Position numbers and translations under genes: made by a program. Under the pieces are notes generated by a model. That model was not told where the DNA came from, made no database searches, and saw only the letters and a list, made by a program, of their open reading frames with translations. This document shows, one piece after another, positions 34,059 to 41,399 of a stretch of DNA of 41,399 bases. The stretch covers positions 843-42,241 of the forward strand of contig JAOQIN010000014.1 in assembly GCA_026134085.1 (NCBI GenBank), written 5' to 3'. The DNA comes from Candidatus Methanoxibalbensis ujae. GTDB lineage: Archaea; Halobacteriota; Syntropharchaeia; Alkanophagales; Methanospirareceae. Numbering within the stretch: the stretch's first letter is position 1; every line of letters begins with the position of its first letter.

Positions 34059-36281
34059 ATGAGCCCCGGGCATATTGATTATCTTGAGGCATTTCTTGAG
34101 GAGACGAGGGAGCACATAGAAACGCTCACGCAATCACTGCTTGAGCTTGATAATGCGGTTGAGCGAGGCGGAGATATTGATATCGCGCTGAACAGCGCGT
34201 TCAGGAGCGCTCACACTATAAAAGGGATGGCGGCATCAATGGGATTTCACCGCATGGAGCGCATATGTCACGCGCTTGAGGAGATTCTTGATGCGGTGAG
34301 AGAGCGAGAAATTGACCTGACAACTGATGTGACAGATGTGCTTCTTGAATGCTCATCTTTCATTGAAACGCTGATATCGGAAATAGAGCGTGATGGCAGC
34401 GATGAATCAGCGGACATATCCTCAGCTCTTAACGAGCTGAATGCCATAAAAGAATCACTGCGGAAGGGCGAAGCCGGAGGTGTGGGAGAGAGAGAGAGAG
34501 AGAAAGTCTCCGCAGATGCCTTCACAGATACCTCCTCAGGTGCCTTCACAAATGCCTCCACAGAGACCTCCACAGATACCTCCTCAGGTGCCTCCGCAGG
34601 TGCCGAGAGTGCTGTGAGTGATGAGGAAGATATCAAAGATGAGTCTGTAAAGGAGAGAGAAAAAAAGGAAGACAAGAAAAAAGATGAGAAAGGTGAGGAA
34701 GAGAAGGGAGAAGTGGAGGGTAAAATTTACAATATAACTGTATTCTTGTCCGAAGATTGTGCGTATAAGGGTGTGAGAGGCTACTTAGTGCTTAAAAATC
34801 TTTCAGAAATAGGCAAGATCATTGAGACGGAGCCCTCTATAGATGATATAGAGAATGAAAGATTTGATAATTCTTTCACTGTCACTCTTTCCACATCCCT
34901 CGGCGAGCATGAGATTCGGAGGTCTGTGCATGCGGTTTCGGATGTTGAGGATGTGCGCATCAACAGTGATGTGCGTGGGAGGAGTTCTGATGCTGCGGAA
35001 AAGAAGCGGGCGGCGGTTGTGGGAGCGGGAGCGGGGGTGGGAGGCGATATTGCGAGGAGTGTTAGAATTAGCACGGAAAAGCTTGACATCATAATGAATC
35101 TTGTAGGCGAGCTTGTCATAGGAAGGAGCAGGTTGATGGAGATATGGAAGAATCGCAATATGGATGAGCTTCCGTCCGCGCTCGCATACATAGAGAGGAC
35201 GATAAGCGACCTTCAATATGAGGTTACGCAGATACGTATGATTCCGGTCGCGCACATATTCAATCGTTTCCCGAAGCTGGTGCGGGATATATGCAGGTCG
35301 CAGCGGAAGAAAGCGGATCTGATAGTGGAGGGGAGCGACATCGAGATTGACAGAACAATACTGGAGGGCATAGTTGACCCCCTCGTCCATCTGCTGCGAA
35401 ATGCGGTGGATCACGGCATAGAAACGCCCGAAGAGCGATTGAGTGCTGGAAAGCCTGAGAGAGGTCGCATAAGGCTCGCAGCGCACAGAGAGCATGGATT
35501 CGTGTTTATAACTGTTGAAGATGACGGAAGAGGCATAGATGTGGAGAAGTTGAAGCGAAAAGCAGTTGAAAAAGGCCTGATTCCTGAAAACGCAAAAATG
35601 CGTGATGAAGACGCACTCAAACTCATATTCATGCCGGGATTCAGCACATCAGACAGGGTCACCGAGATTTCCGGCAGGGGTGTCGGGATGGATGTCGTGA
35701 AAACGCGTGTTGAATCGCTCGGTGGTTCAGTTGAAGTGTATTCGGAAAAGGGCAAAGGCACCAGTGTTGTTCTAAAACTGCCTCTCACATCTGCCATAAT
35801 CCAGGCGCTCCTCATCAGAGTGGCTTCTCATACATATGCCATACCCCTCTCAAACATAGGCGAGATAGTGAGCATTGACGCGGCAGATATCAAAAAAATG
35901 GGCGATGAGCATGTGTATGTGTTCAAACTGCGCGGCAGCATACTGCCCGTCATATTTCTGCATGATGTCATTCGCACAACACATCATACATCATATGCAT
36001 CATCTGCATCATCATCACAGGCAGCACAGACATCATCATGTGCGGATGTGAGCGGAGAGAGCGTGCGGCAGCGACATCATGGTGAGCGTTTGGTTGTTGT
36101 TGTGATAGAGAGAGGGGGCTCAGAGCGTGTTGGGATAATTGTTGACGAAGTCATTGAGCAGCAGGAAATCGTTGTTAAGGCACAGGGCGAGCTGTTGAGG
36201 GATGTCAGAGGACTGAGCGGTTTCACGATTCTGGGAAACGGAGAGGTTGTCCCCATTCTTGATGTGTGTTCGCTGTTTTAA
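34059..36281 (+). CDS. cheA: Chemotaxis histidine kinase CheA
   Basis: A 740-residue kinase. P1 (1-110) has the phosphorylated H52 in SAHTIKGMAASMGF. A Thr/Ser/Ala-rich then Lys/Glu-rich linker occupies about 145-225. P2 (about 228-310) starts YNITVFLSEDCAYKG and should dock CheY. P3 dimerisation helices (about 330-400) begin SVRISTEKLDIIMNLVGELV. P4, the ATPase (about 400-570), has HLLRNAVDHGIETPEER, DDGRGID and GRGVGMDVVK. P5, the CheW-like domain (about 580-740), is interrupted by a Ser/His-rich insert at about 640-665. GAGGTGA lies about 10 nt before the ATG. All catalytic motifs are whole; the two low-complexity stretches follow the window's pattern of repeat expansion. Confidence 0.96.
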   Translation: MSPGHIDYLEAFLEETREHIETLTQSLLELDNAVERGGDIDIALNSAFRSAHTIKGMAASMGFHRMERICHALEEILDAVREREIDLTTDVTDVLLECSSFIETLISEIERDGSDESADISSALNELNAIKESLRKGEAGGVGEREREKVSADAFTDTSSGAFTNASTETSTDTSSGASAGAESAVSDEEDIKDESVKEREKKEDKKKDEKGEEEKGEVEGKIYNITVFLSEDCAYKGVRGYLVLKNLSEIGKIIETEPSIDDIENERFDNSFTVTLSTSLGEHEIRRSVHAVSDVEDVRINSDVRGRSSDAAEKKRAAVVGAGAGVGGDIARSVRISTEKLDIIMNLVGELVIGRSRLMEIWKNRNMDELPSALAYIERTISDLQYEVTQIRMIPVAHIFNRFPKLVRDICRSQRKKADLIVEGSDIEIDRTILEGIVDPLVHLLRNAVDHGIETPEERLSAGKPERGRIRLAAHREHGFVFITVEDDGRGIDVEKLKRKAVEKGLIPENAKMRDEDALKLIFMPGFSTSDRVTEISGRGVGMDVVKTRVESLGGSVEVYSEKGKGTSVVLKLPLTSAIIQALLIRVASHTYAIPLSNIGEIVSIDAADIKKMGDEHVYVFKLRGSILPVIFLHDVIRTTHHTSYASSASSSQAAQTSSCADVSGESVRQRHHGERLVVVVIERGGSERVGIIVDEVIEQQEIVVKAQGELLRDVRGLSGFTILGNGEVVPILDVCSLF
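34512..34615 (+). repeat. Coding repeat in the CheA P1-P2 linker
   Basis: Units built on ACAGATACCTCCTCAGGTGCC recur, alternating with variants, and code for T/S/A/D-rich sequence. It keeps the frame and lies in a flexible linker. Confidence 0.75.
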
Positions 36282-36330
36282 GCTGTGAGAGAGTGTGGGT
36301 GGGAACGGATATGGATATGAGGAGGAGAAT

Positions 36331-36981
36331 ATGAGGGAAGAACTGAAACTGAGTGAATTTCAGAAGGATGCACTTCAGGAACTGGGCAACATAGGCGCAT
36401 GTCATGCGACGACATCGCTCGCGGAGATGACTGGCATCACGATCTACACACATGTGCCGAAGGTTGAAATCATTCCAGTGAGGGACATAATGTGTCGTGT
36501 GGATGCATATTTGATAGTTGCAGGTGTTTTGCTTGAGTTGCGAGGAGATATTTCCGCATATCTGTATGTGATTTTCACCGAGCGAAGTGCGCAGTTCATT
36601 ATAGAACTGCTGCTCGGGCGCACATTCGGCGATACTGATGATATAGAGGGAGATATGGGGTCTTCAGCACTTAAGGAGGTGGGGAACATACTCGCATCTT
36701 CCTTCTGCGATGCGATATCTGAGTTTCTCGGAATATCTGTCATTCCGTCACCCCCCGTGTTCGCATGCGACATGACAGGTGCGATCTTACAGCGTGCACT
36801 CATAGATATCGCAGGGTCAGCCGACCATGTGCTCATGTTCAGATGCGATTTTAAGTGCGAGGAGGAGAAGAGCAATGATAACAATGATAAAATTTATGGA
36901 TATATACTGCTGTTTCCGAGAGAAGAGAGCCTGAAAACGCTGCTCTCCATGCTTGATGAAAAAGTGAAGGAATATGATTGA
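36331..36981 (+). CDS. cheC: CheY-P phosphatase CheC
   Basis: A 216-residue protein of the CheC/CheX/FliY phosphatase family. Two pseudo-symmetric active-site helices with the conserved E-x-x-N pattern are seen: LQELGNIGACHATTSLAEM and LKEVGNILASSFCDAISEF. CheC dephosphorylates CheY-P and binds CheD, whose gene overlaps the end by 8 nt. GGAGG lies 6 nt before the ATG at 36331. The frame is open for 12 codons further upstream without a ribosome site. Confidence 0.93.
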   Translation: MREELKLSEFQKDALQELGNIGACHATTSLAEMTGITIYTHVPKVEIIPVRDIMCRVDAYLIVAGVLLELRGDISAYLYVIFTERSAQFIIELLLGRTFGDTDDIEGDMGSSALKEVGNILASSFCDAISEFLGISVIPSPPVFACDMTGAILQRALIDIAGSADHVLMFRCDFKCEEEKSNDNNDKIYGYILLFPREESLKTLLSMLDEKVKEYD

Positions 36982-37450
36982 ATATGTTGGTATAGGCGAT
37001 GTAAAAATCGCTCATAATCCTGAAAAACTCGCAATAATAGGTCTTGGATCATGTGTATGTGTTGCGATGTATGATGAATCTGCAGGTATGGGTGGAGTTT
37101 CTCATGTGATGCTTCCCGAACCTCATGGAGAGAGTGTCATTGAGCACGCTGAGCGTGCCTGCAAATATGCAACTGTTGCCGTGCCTGTGTTGATGAAAAA
37201 AATGATTGTTAAAGGTGCGAAAAAAGAACATTTAAAAGCAAAGATCGCCGGTGGAGCATCAATATTTCGAGAACTTGACAGTCTTGAAATAGGCGATAGA
37301 AATGTGGCAAAAGTAAAAGAAATGTTGAGAAAGCTTGATATAAGTATTGTTGCAGAGGACACAGGAGGAAATCTCGGTAGAACTGTTATATTTGATACAA
37401 AATCCTTTAAATTACATATAAAAACGAAAAGTTACACGAAGGTTATCTGA
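36974..37450 (+). CDS. cheD: Chemoreceptor glutamine deamidase CheD
   Basis: A 158-residue enzyme. The catalytic C27 lies in GLGSCVCV and H44 in GVSHVMLP, numbered as in Thermotoga CheD. Position 21, which I recall as the catalytic Thr in Thermotoga, is Ile here. The GGASIF and GGNLGRTVIFDT segments are family marks. It overlaps cheC by 8 nt, matching the known CheC-CheD partnership, and closes the chemotaxis operon; no cheR follows. Confidence 0.93.
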   Translation: MIEYVGIGDVKIAHNPEKLAIIGLGSCVCVAMYDESAGMGGVSHVMLPEPHGESVIEHAERACKYATVAVPVLMKKMIVKGAKKEHLKAKIAGGASIFRELDSLEIGDRNVAKVKEMLRKLDISIVAEDTGGNLGRTVIFDTKSFKLHIKTKSYTKVI

Positions 37451-37776
37451 TGCATAGCTCTGATGAAGAAGGGAAAAGGATTCAAAATGGAGATGAACTG
37501 CATTGGCTGGCTCACCGCAGACCACAAACCATATGGGCGCAGGCTCGTTTTCTTTAATTAATTGAGTTAAATTGAGAAATTTAAATTGAGAAATTTACAA
37601 CCCGCCCACACCGTGAATAAATTCATATCATAACTTAGCAACATGTAGGAGATGTCTGAAGTATAATTGTTTGCGTAATGTGCGGCGCAGCAGAGGCGGA
37701 CAAACATTTTTATATTTTCGCTCAGAAAAAAGAGCGAACAGAGAGGGAGAGAAGAGAGCATGAGGGAGGATGTGCC
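37451..37776. other. Intergenic region between cheD and rps15
   Basis: 326 bases. A T-containing stretch near 37549-37557 may end the che operon. 37567-37594 is a perfect tandem of TTAAATTGAGAAAT. The right part holds the rps15 promoter. The open frame from 37678 in front of rps15 has no start signal and crosses the TATA box, so it is not coding. No RNA gene was recognised. Confidence 0.6.
37707..37716 (+). promoter_or_regulatory. TATA box of rps15
   Basis: TTTTTATATT preceded by a purine-containing CAAAC element lies about 61-70 nt before the rps15 ATG, giving a predicted leader of about 40 nt that includes the ribosome site. Confidence 0.5.
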
Positions 37777-38241
37777 ATGGCGAGGATGTATTCGCGGAGG
37801 AAAGGGAAATCAGGGTCAAAAAAGCCTTTCAATCCCGATAAGACACCGCCCGAATGGTGTGAGATGAGTGCACAGGAGGTTGAGGAGAAGGTCGTTGAGC
37901 TTTTCAAGCAGGGCTATTCCACCGCTGATATCGGTATGATACTGCGAGACAGCTATGGAGTTCCTGATGTGCGTCTGGTCACAGGCAAAAAAATGCTTCA
38001 GATATTGAGGGAGCGAGGTTTGGCGCCTGAAATTCCGGAGGATCTGCAGAATTTGATTAAAAAAGCGATAAGATTGAGGAGACATCTCGAAACACATCGC
38101 AAGGACATGCATAACAAGTATGCGCTGAATCTCGTGGAATCAAAGATAAGGCGTCTTGAGAAATACTACAGGCGTGAAGGAGTGCTACCCGAAGATTGGA
38201 AATACACGCCTGAGAGCGCTGAATTAATGCTGAGACGGTGA
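37777..38241 (+). CDS. rps15: 30S ribosomal protein S15 (archaeal/eukaryotic S13e type)
   Basis: A 154-residue protein with the archaeal N-terminus [18 protein letters not shown] and the S15 core [20 protein letters not shown] with [20 protein letters not shown]. Length fits archaeal S15 (about 150). GGAGG lies 7 nt before the ATG. It binds 16S rRNA in the small subunit. Confidence 0.96.
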   Translation: MARMYSRRKGKSGSKKPFNPDKTPPEWCEMSAQEVEEKVVELFKQGYSTADIGMILRDSYGVPDVRLVTGKKMLQILRERGLAPEIPEDLQNLIKKAIRLRRHLETHRKDMHNKYALNLVESKIRRLEKYYRREGVLPEDWKYTPESAELMLRR

Positions 38242-38399
38242 AATCATTCTGCGATGTGGCGAGGTGGCGGGAGTTGGAGGGGTGGAGCGGCATGAGTGGT
38301 GCAGTGGTGCGATTGGTGCGATTGAACAGAGATATGGAAGATGGAACACAGGAGGGTGACGGATGGGGAGATATAGGGAAAGGGAAGGAGGTGTTTTGA

Positions 38400-38639
38400 A
38401 TGAACGAATATCTTGAGCTTCTGATAGGTATTGTTCTGGCCGTGATCGGTGCATTTGGCATATACTATTTTTTGGGTGATGTGATCACCGTTCTGAAAGG
38501 GGTGATAGGCATAATTGTGTTGCTTGTCGGCGCGCTTTTCCTCATGATAGGTGTGAGCGACATAAGGAGCAGGCGTGAGGAGATGGGTGCGGCGGAAGTG
38601 GAACCCTCTGAGGAAGGAAGCAGCGAACCTGGAAGGTGA
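38400..38639 (+). CDS. Small two-helix membrane protein
   Basis: A 79-residue protein with hydrophobic helices at about 4-24 and 28-50 and a charged, Glu/Ser-rich tail. GGAGGTG lies 7 nt before the ATG and the stop abuts the start of rps17e, so it is a real gene in the ribosomal operon. I do not recognise the family. The 158-bp gap before it is G-rich low-complexity sequence (repeats such as GGTGCGATT). Confidence 0.7.
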   Translation: MNEYLELLIGIVLAVIGAFGIYYFLGDVITVLKGVIGIIVLLVGALFLMIGVSDIRSRREEMGAAEVEPSEEGSSEPGR

Positions 38640-38864
38640 ATGGTGTTGGGGACGGTAAAGCCTACATATGTGAAGAAGATGGCGAAATTGCTGCTTGAGA
38701 AAGTGAATTCGTTCACTGAGGACTTCGAGGAAAACAAGAAACTGGTGGAGCAATATCTGAACACAGACAGCAAAGAAGTGCGGAACAGAGTTGCAGGATA
38801 CATAACACGCATCAAAAGACATGGAAAACCGGAGGTATGGGGGGAGAAGAAGCCGCTTGCGTGA
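38640..38864 (+). CDS. rps17e: 30S ribosomal protein S17e
   Basis: A 74-residue protein. The S17e marks are VKPTYVKKMAKLLLEKV, then FTEDFEENKKLVEQYLN and SKEVRNRVAGYITRI. It starts directly after the stop of the small membrane protein, with GAAGGTGA before it; the next two codons are GTG and TTG, so the exact start may be slightly later. S17e followed by dapA is a gene order I recall from several archaea. Confidence 0.92.
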   Translation: MVLGTVKPTYVKKMAKLLLEKVNSFTEDFEENKKLVEQYLNTDSKEVRNRVAGYITRIKRHGKPEVWGEKKPLA

Positions 38865-38954
38865 AGCGCTGCTTGTGCGTGATTTGCGTGATTTCGTGAT
38901 TTAACAATGTTTATTATAGATGGTGTTTCATAAATGACTGGAGGAGTATGAGAA

Positions 38955-39845
38955 ATGATTGAAGGAGTTTTTCCCGCGTTGATAACACCGTTCACGAGGG
39001 ATGACGAGCTTGATGAGGGAGGTCTGCGGCGTATCGTTGAGTATGTGGAAGAGGGAGGTGTGGACGGCATAGTTCCCTGCGGAACGACAGGTGAATCCGC
39101 AACACTGTCATTTGAGGAGCACAAGCGGGCGGTTGAGGTTGTGATAGACTGCGCAAAGACAAAAGTCATTGCGGGAACAGGTTCAAACAGCACATCAGAG
39201 GCGCTGGAACTCACGAAGCATGCCGCCGACGCAGGTGCGGATGCATGTCTCCTCATCACTCCCTACTACAACAAACCAAACAAAAGGGGGCTTATAGAAC
39301 ATTTCAAGCGCATTTCAGATGCTGTTGACATACCTTTGATACTCTACAACATCCCATCACGCACGGGACTGAACATGACTGCTGATGTAGTCGTTCAACT
39401 TGCATCTGAAACTGAGAACATAAAAGGTATAAAGGAGGCTTCAGGCGACCTGAAACAGGTGCAGCACATAATAAAAGAGGTCAGAGAGAGAGATATTGAT
39501 TTCACTGTTATATCCGGAGACGATATTCTCACGATTCCCATAATGAGCGTCGGAGGGAAGGGTGTCATATCTGTAATCGCAAACATACTTCCGCGGGAGA
39601 CATCCGAAATGGTTCATGCGATGCTCAAAGGCGATTATGCAAAAGCACTTGAAATGAACTACAGGCTTCTACCGCTCATAGACGCGATGTTTCTTGAGAC
39701 GAACCCAATCCCCGTGAAGCGTGCAGCGGAGCTCATAGGTCTTCCGGCAGGTCATACGAGATTGCCACTCGGCGGACTGAGTGAGGAAAACGAGAGAAAA
39801 CTGAGAGAAGTGTTGAAGTCATTCGGATTGACGCTTCATGCCTGA
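38955..39845 (+). CDS. dapA: 4-hydroxy-tetrahydrodipicolinate synthase
   Basis: A 296-residue TIM-barrel aldolase that condenses pyruvate with aspartate semialdehyde in lysine synthesis. It has the GTTGESATL motif with the active-site Thr pair, YNIPSRTG with the catalytic Tyr and Arg, and the Schiff-base lysine K160 in GIKEASGD. GGAGG lies about 11 nt before the ATG. It follows rps17e and probably shares its transcript. Related archaeal aldolases act on other 2-keto sugars, but the motifs favour DapA. Confidence 0.92.
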   Translation: MIEGVFPALITPFTRDDELDEGGLRRIVEYVEEGGVDGIVPCGTTGESATLSFEEHKRAVEVVIDCAKTKVIAGTGSNSTSEALELTKHAADAGADACLLITPYYNKPNKRGLIEHFKRISDAVDIPLILYNIPSRTGLNMTADVVVQLASETENIKGIKEASGDLKQVQHIIKEVRERDIDFTVISGDDILTIPIMSVGGKGVISVIANILPRETSEMVHAMLKGDYAKALEMNYRLLPLIDAMFLETNPIPVKRAAELIGLPAGHTRLPLGGLSEENERKLREVLKSFGLTLHA

Positions 39846-39869
39846 ACATAGCGCGACACAACAACCCTC

Positions 39870-40265
39870 TCAACAGATCTCAACAAAACCCTCAGTTGCG
39901 TTTACCAAGACTGTTTCTCCTCCATTCAAATTTAAATCCATTTCAATCATCGGAATTTCAGCTATTATCGCACCAACAGCCACTATTGTGTCAGCTTTTC
40001 GCACGATCATCGCTCGCGGATGCTTTCCATGCAGTTTGAGCTGATATATGACATATGAGCCCACTGTGGAGCCTTTCCCCCCGTCAAACACGAGAATTTT
40101 GCCAGCTACGCACTTGCCGAATATGTCAAGCGATGGGTCAACGACAGTTCCGCTCTTCGGATCCACACCTCCGAGGAATGATATCCTGTGCGATGAAAAC
40201 AGCACCTCTCCCTTTGCAACGCCTTTCACAACACTTCTCCCATAAAAACGCCTCGCTTCTGGCAT
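39870..40265 (-). CDS. Phosphomevalonate dehydratase small subunit (DUF126, aconitase X swivel domain)
   Basis: A 131-residue swivel-domain protein. In archaea this subunit and a large aconitase-X subunit turn 5-phosphomevalonate into trans-anhydromevalonate phosphate for isoprenoid synthesis. The pattern GRSVVKGVAKGEVLFS, FLGGVDPKSGTVVD and LVFDGGKGSTVGSYVIYQL is that of DUF126. The ATG at 40265 gives the family's normal size; a GTG at 40298 would add 11 basic residues. Neither has a clear ribosome site. Its large-subunit partner, often adjacent, is not in the window. It is convergent with dapA, 24 bases apart. Confidence 0.85.
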   Translation of the reverse strand: MPEARRFYGRSVVKGVAKGEVLFSSHRISFLGGVDPKSGTVVDPSLDIFGKCVAGKILVFDGGKGSTVGSYVIYQLKLHGKHPRAMIVRKADTIVAVGAIIAEIPMIEMDLNLNGGETVLVNATEGFVEIC

Positions 40266-40807
40266 TGTTATTAACTTTTTTCTTTGTTCTATCCGCACAT
40301 ATCTTCATTCTATCTGCACATATCTTCACGGTTCTTAAAAACCCAGCGAGCCTTCAGAACCAAGATTCAAATCTACTTCCAAGTTCCTTATCCGAAATCA
40401 AAGCCTGCCGTTCCAAGTTCCTTAACGAAAGTCCTGCGTTCCCGCCGTCCTGCTGTGAGTGTTCGTATGCACCCGCCGCGAAGAAGGAATGAATATGCGG
40501 TGGGTCGTTCGGGTTCAATTCCGTTCAATTCCCGCCATCCTCCCCCCCCCCGCAAGTGTGAGTGTCCGTGAGTGTGAGTATGTGTAATTGTGTGTAAGTG
40601 ACTGTGAGCGTGACTGTGAGTGACTGTGAGCGAGTGTGTGAGTGTGTGTAAGTGTGAGTGTGTTTGAGGCGTGAGTGAGAAAAAAACAGAAAATAAAATG
40701 TCCCGAAATGCCAGGTCCCGAACGAACCCAAAAACTACCTGAGCGTTCCTAAACCAAAGCGTTCATTCTGTGGTGGGAGAAACTTGAGAGCCGCAAAGTT
40801 CCACATG
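40266..40807. other. Intergenic region rich in simple repeats
   Basis: 542 bases without a gene. It contains a twice-repeated ATCTGCACATATCTTCA-like unit (about 40290-40328), TTCCAAGTTCCTTA at 40377 and 40411, a run of C at about 40543-40552, and the GTGAGTGT simple repeat at 40555-40680. Frames running through these repeats give low-complexity peptides and are not coding. Confidence 0.6.
40555..40680 (+). repeat. GTGAGTGT-type microsatellite
   Basis: About 125 bases of alternating GTGA and GTGT units with occasional C, nearly free of other sequence, right after a C run. The longest simple repeat in the window. Confidence 0.9.
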
Positions 40808-40989
40808 TCATGCTGTCTCCTCCACAAGACTTTTGGCTATTTCTACAAAAACTTCCTCCCCCTTCACCCAACTCCTAAATACTTCATCTTCTCATTTGAC
40901 CACAACTTATAACGACTCTCGCAGTAACTGTTCCCAGCATAAATGTACTCAGCCTCCCTCCCACACCACAAACACTTAAGCCCTCTCAT
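40808..40989 (-). pseudogene. Small zinc-ribbon-like gene, frameshifted
   Basis: From the ATG at 40989 (GGAG 8 nt upstream) the minus strand reads MRGLKCLWCGREAEYIYAGN, then SYCESRYKLWSNEKMKYLGV and stops at 40864, giving 41 residues with a CxxC knuckle. Overlapping the end in another frame, codons down to 40808 read like the natural rest of the protein: EDEVFRSWVKGEEVFVEIAK and SLVEETA. A small protein of about 60 residues with a single frameshift near 40890 explains both. The second zinc knuckle also has only one Cys (YCES). It may be a pseudogene or a sequence error. Family not identified. Confidence 0.5.
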
Positions 40990-41192
40990 CTTGTTCTCTC
41001 CTTTTCTTCAGATGTTATAATAGACACATATACATATAACATCACGAATGCAAAACACGCAATCAAAACATTCCTCATAGCTTATTAGCATTGGGACTTT
41101 ACCTCTATCACTTCTTAAGTTTTTTGGAAAGATTTTAGTTGCATCCTTTTTCGCTGCTGTGAGGATGCTGTCGTTTGCTCGTTTTCAGGACC

Positions 41193-41399
41193 GTAAGTGT
41201 GATAGGGTCGCAGGCTTGTGTTGTTGTGAGCGCAGGACCGCCAGGTGCTGGTAAATCCAGCGGCGAGTGTCGCAGACTACCTGATTGAGCGAGGTTTTCT
41301 CGTGAAGACGATGGAGAGCCCTCGCGACCTGATGGTCCGCGATGAGATCACGCAGTATGCACCGCTTGATGGAAGCATGGCTCTTACCGCAGACATATT
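41193..41399 (+). pseudogene. Fragment of an archaeal PIN/KH-type P-loop ATPase (VapC-like ATPase), truncated
   Basis: The plus strand gives a Walker A motif in VVVSAGPPGAGKSS (41220-41262), then a one-base frame change, then VADYLIERGFLVKTMESPRD and MVRDEITQYAPLDGSMALTA running off the right edge. This is the RecA-like core of the archaeal ATPases that carry an N-terminal PIN domain and a C-terminal KH domain, related to type II/IV secretion ATPases. The region upstream (40990-41190) lacks the PIN and linker parts, so the 5' half is missing. The one-base change could be decay or a sequence error near the contig end. Confidence 0.6.

Noticed and set aside
37678-37776. Extended start for rps15
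   Set aside because: The extension crosses the TATA box, and the ATG at 37777 has a good ribosome site and the conserved family start.
40500-40530. GGTTCAATTCC as a tRNA T-loop
   Set aside because: No acceptor, D or anticodon stems can be built around it.

Overview
The window comes from a euryarchaeon. Supporting signs are GGAGGTGA-type Shine-Dalgarno sites, TATA-like boxes, archaeal ribosomal proteins (L40e, S15, S17e), wyosine synthase Taw1, KEOPS Pcc1, the archaeal chemotaxis adaptor CheF, PurP, the small subunit of phosphomevalonate dehydratase, and formylmethanofuran:H4MPT formyltransferase (Ftr). Ftr, a second FwdC-like beta-helix protein and a dockerin-bearing surface protein together suggest a methanogen- or ANME-like lineage (for example ANME-1/Syntrophoarchaeia). 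That placement is an inference. No rRNA or tRNA gene was recognised.

Layout. (1) 1-3025, minus: the N-terminal part of a very large secreted protein (beta-propeller, two CARDB-like domains, parallel beta-helix, dockerin repeats) that runs off the left edge; the dockerin repeats are duplicated almost perfectly at DNA level. (2) 3178-4185, plus: CbiB with a Ser/His repeat inserted in a conserved loop. (3) 4758-13434, minus: an AT-rich, tightly coupled type III-B CRISPR effector operon (cmr1-cmr2-cmr3-cmr4-cmr5-cmr6-csx1) with no array and no cas1/cas2/cas6. (4) 13635-19858, minus: L40e, Taw1, a CoA-disulfide-reductase-like flavoprotein, PurP and Ftr. (5) 20084-22912, plus: a BtuF/FhuD-like binding protein, Pcc1 and a GT-A glycosyltransferase. 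(6) 22914-24593, minus: a FwdC-like GXGXG protein, a CooT-type nickel-binding protein and a CcmB-like permease, coupled or closely spaced. (7) 24.6-26.1 kb: AT-rich gene graveyard, including what looks like the C-terminal end of a type I restriction subunit HsdR. (8) 26176-28305, plus: a small membrane protein and a thrombospondin-type-3 calcium-repeat surface protein. (9) 28381-37450, plus: a cytosolic PAS/poly-HAMP chemoreceptor followed by cheW, cheF, cheY, cheB, cheA, cheC, cheD; cheR is not present. (10) 37777-39845, plus: S15, a small membrane protein, S17e, DapA. (11) 39870 to the right edge: PMDh small subunit, simple repeats, and two frameshifted gene remnants.

How the parts work together. 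Cmr1-6 form an RNA-guided complex. Its Cas10 subunit keeps the HD and GGDD motifs, and Csx1 keeps both the CARF DxTHG signature and the HEPN RxxxxH motif, so target RNA binding should trigger cyclic oligoadenylate signalling and collateral RNA cleavage; guide RNAs must come from an array elsewhere. The chemotaxis block holds receptor, coupling protein, kinase, regulator, methylesterase, phosphatase and deamidase, plus CheF as the link to the archaellum.

Recurring oddities are strand-biased low-complexity DNA between genes (GTGATG-rich on the coding strand) and similar short repeats expanded inside several otherwise conserved proteins (CbiB, CheA, the calcium-repeat protein). The Cmr operon and the 24.6-26.1 kb stretch look compositionally foreign compared with the neighbouring GC-richer genes.
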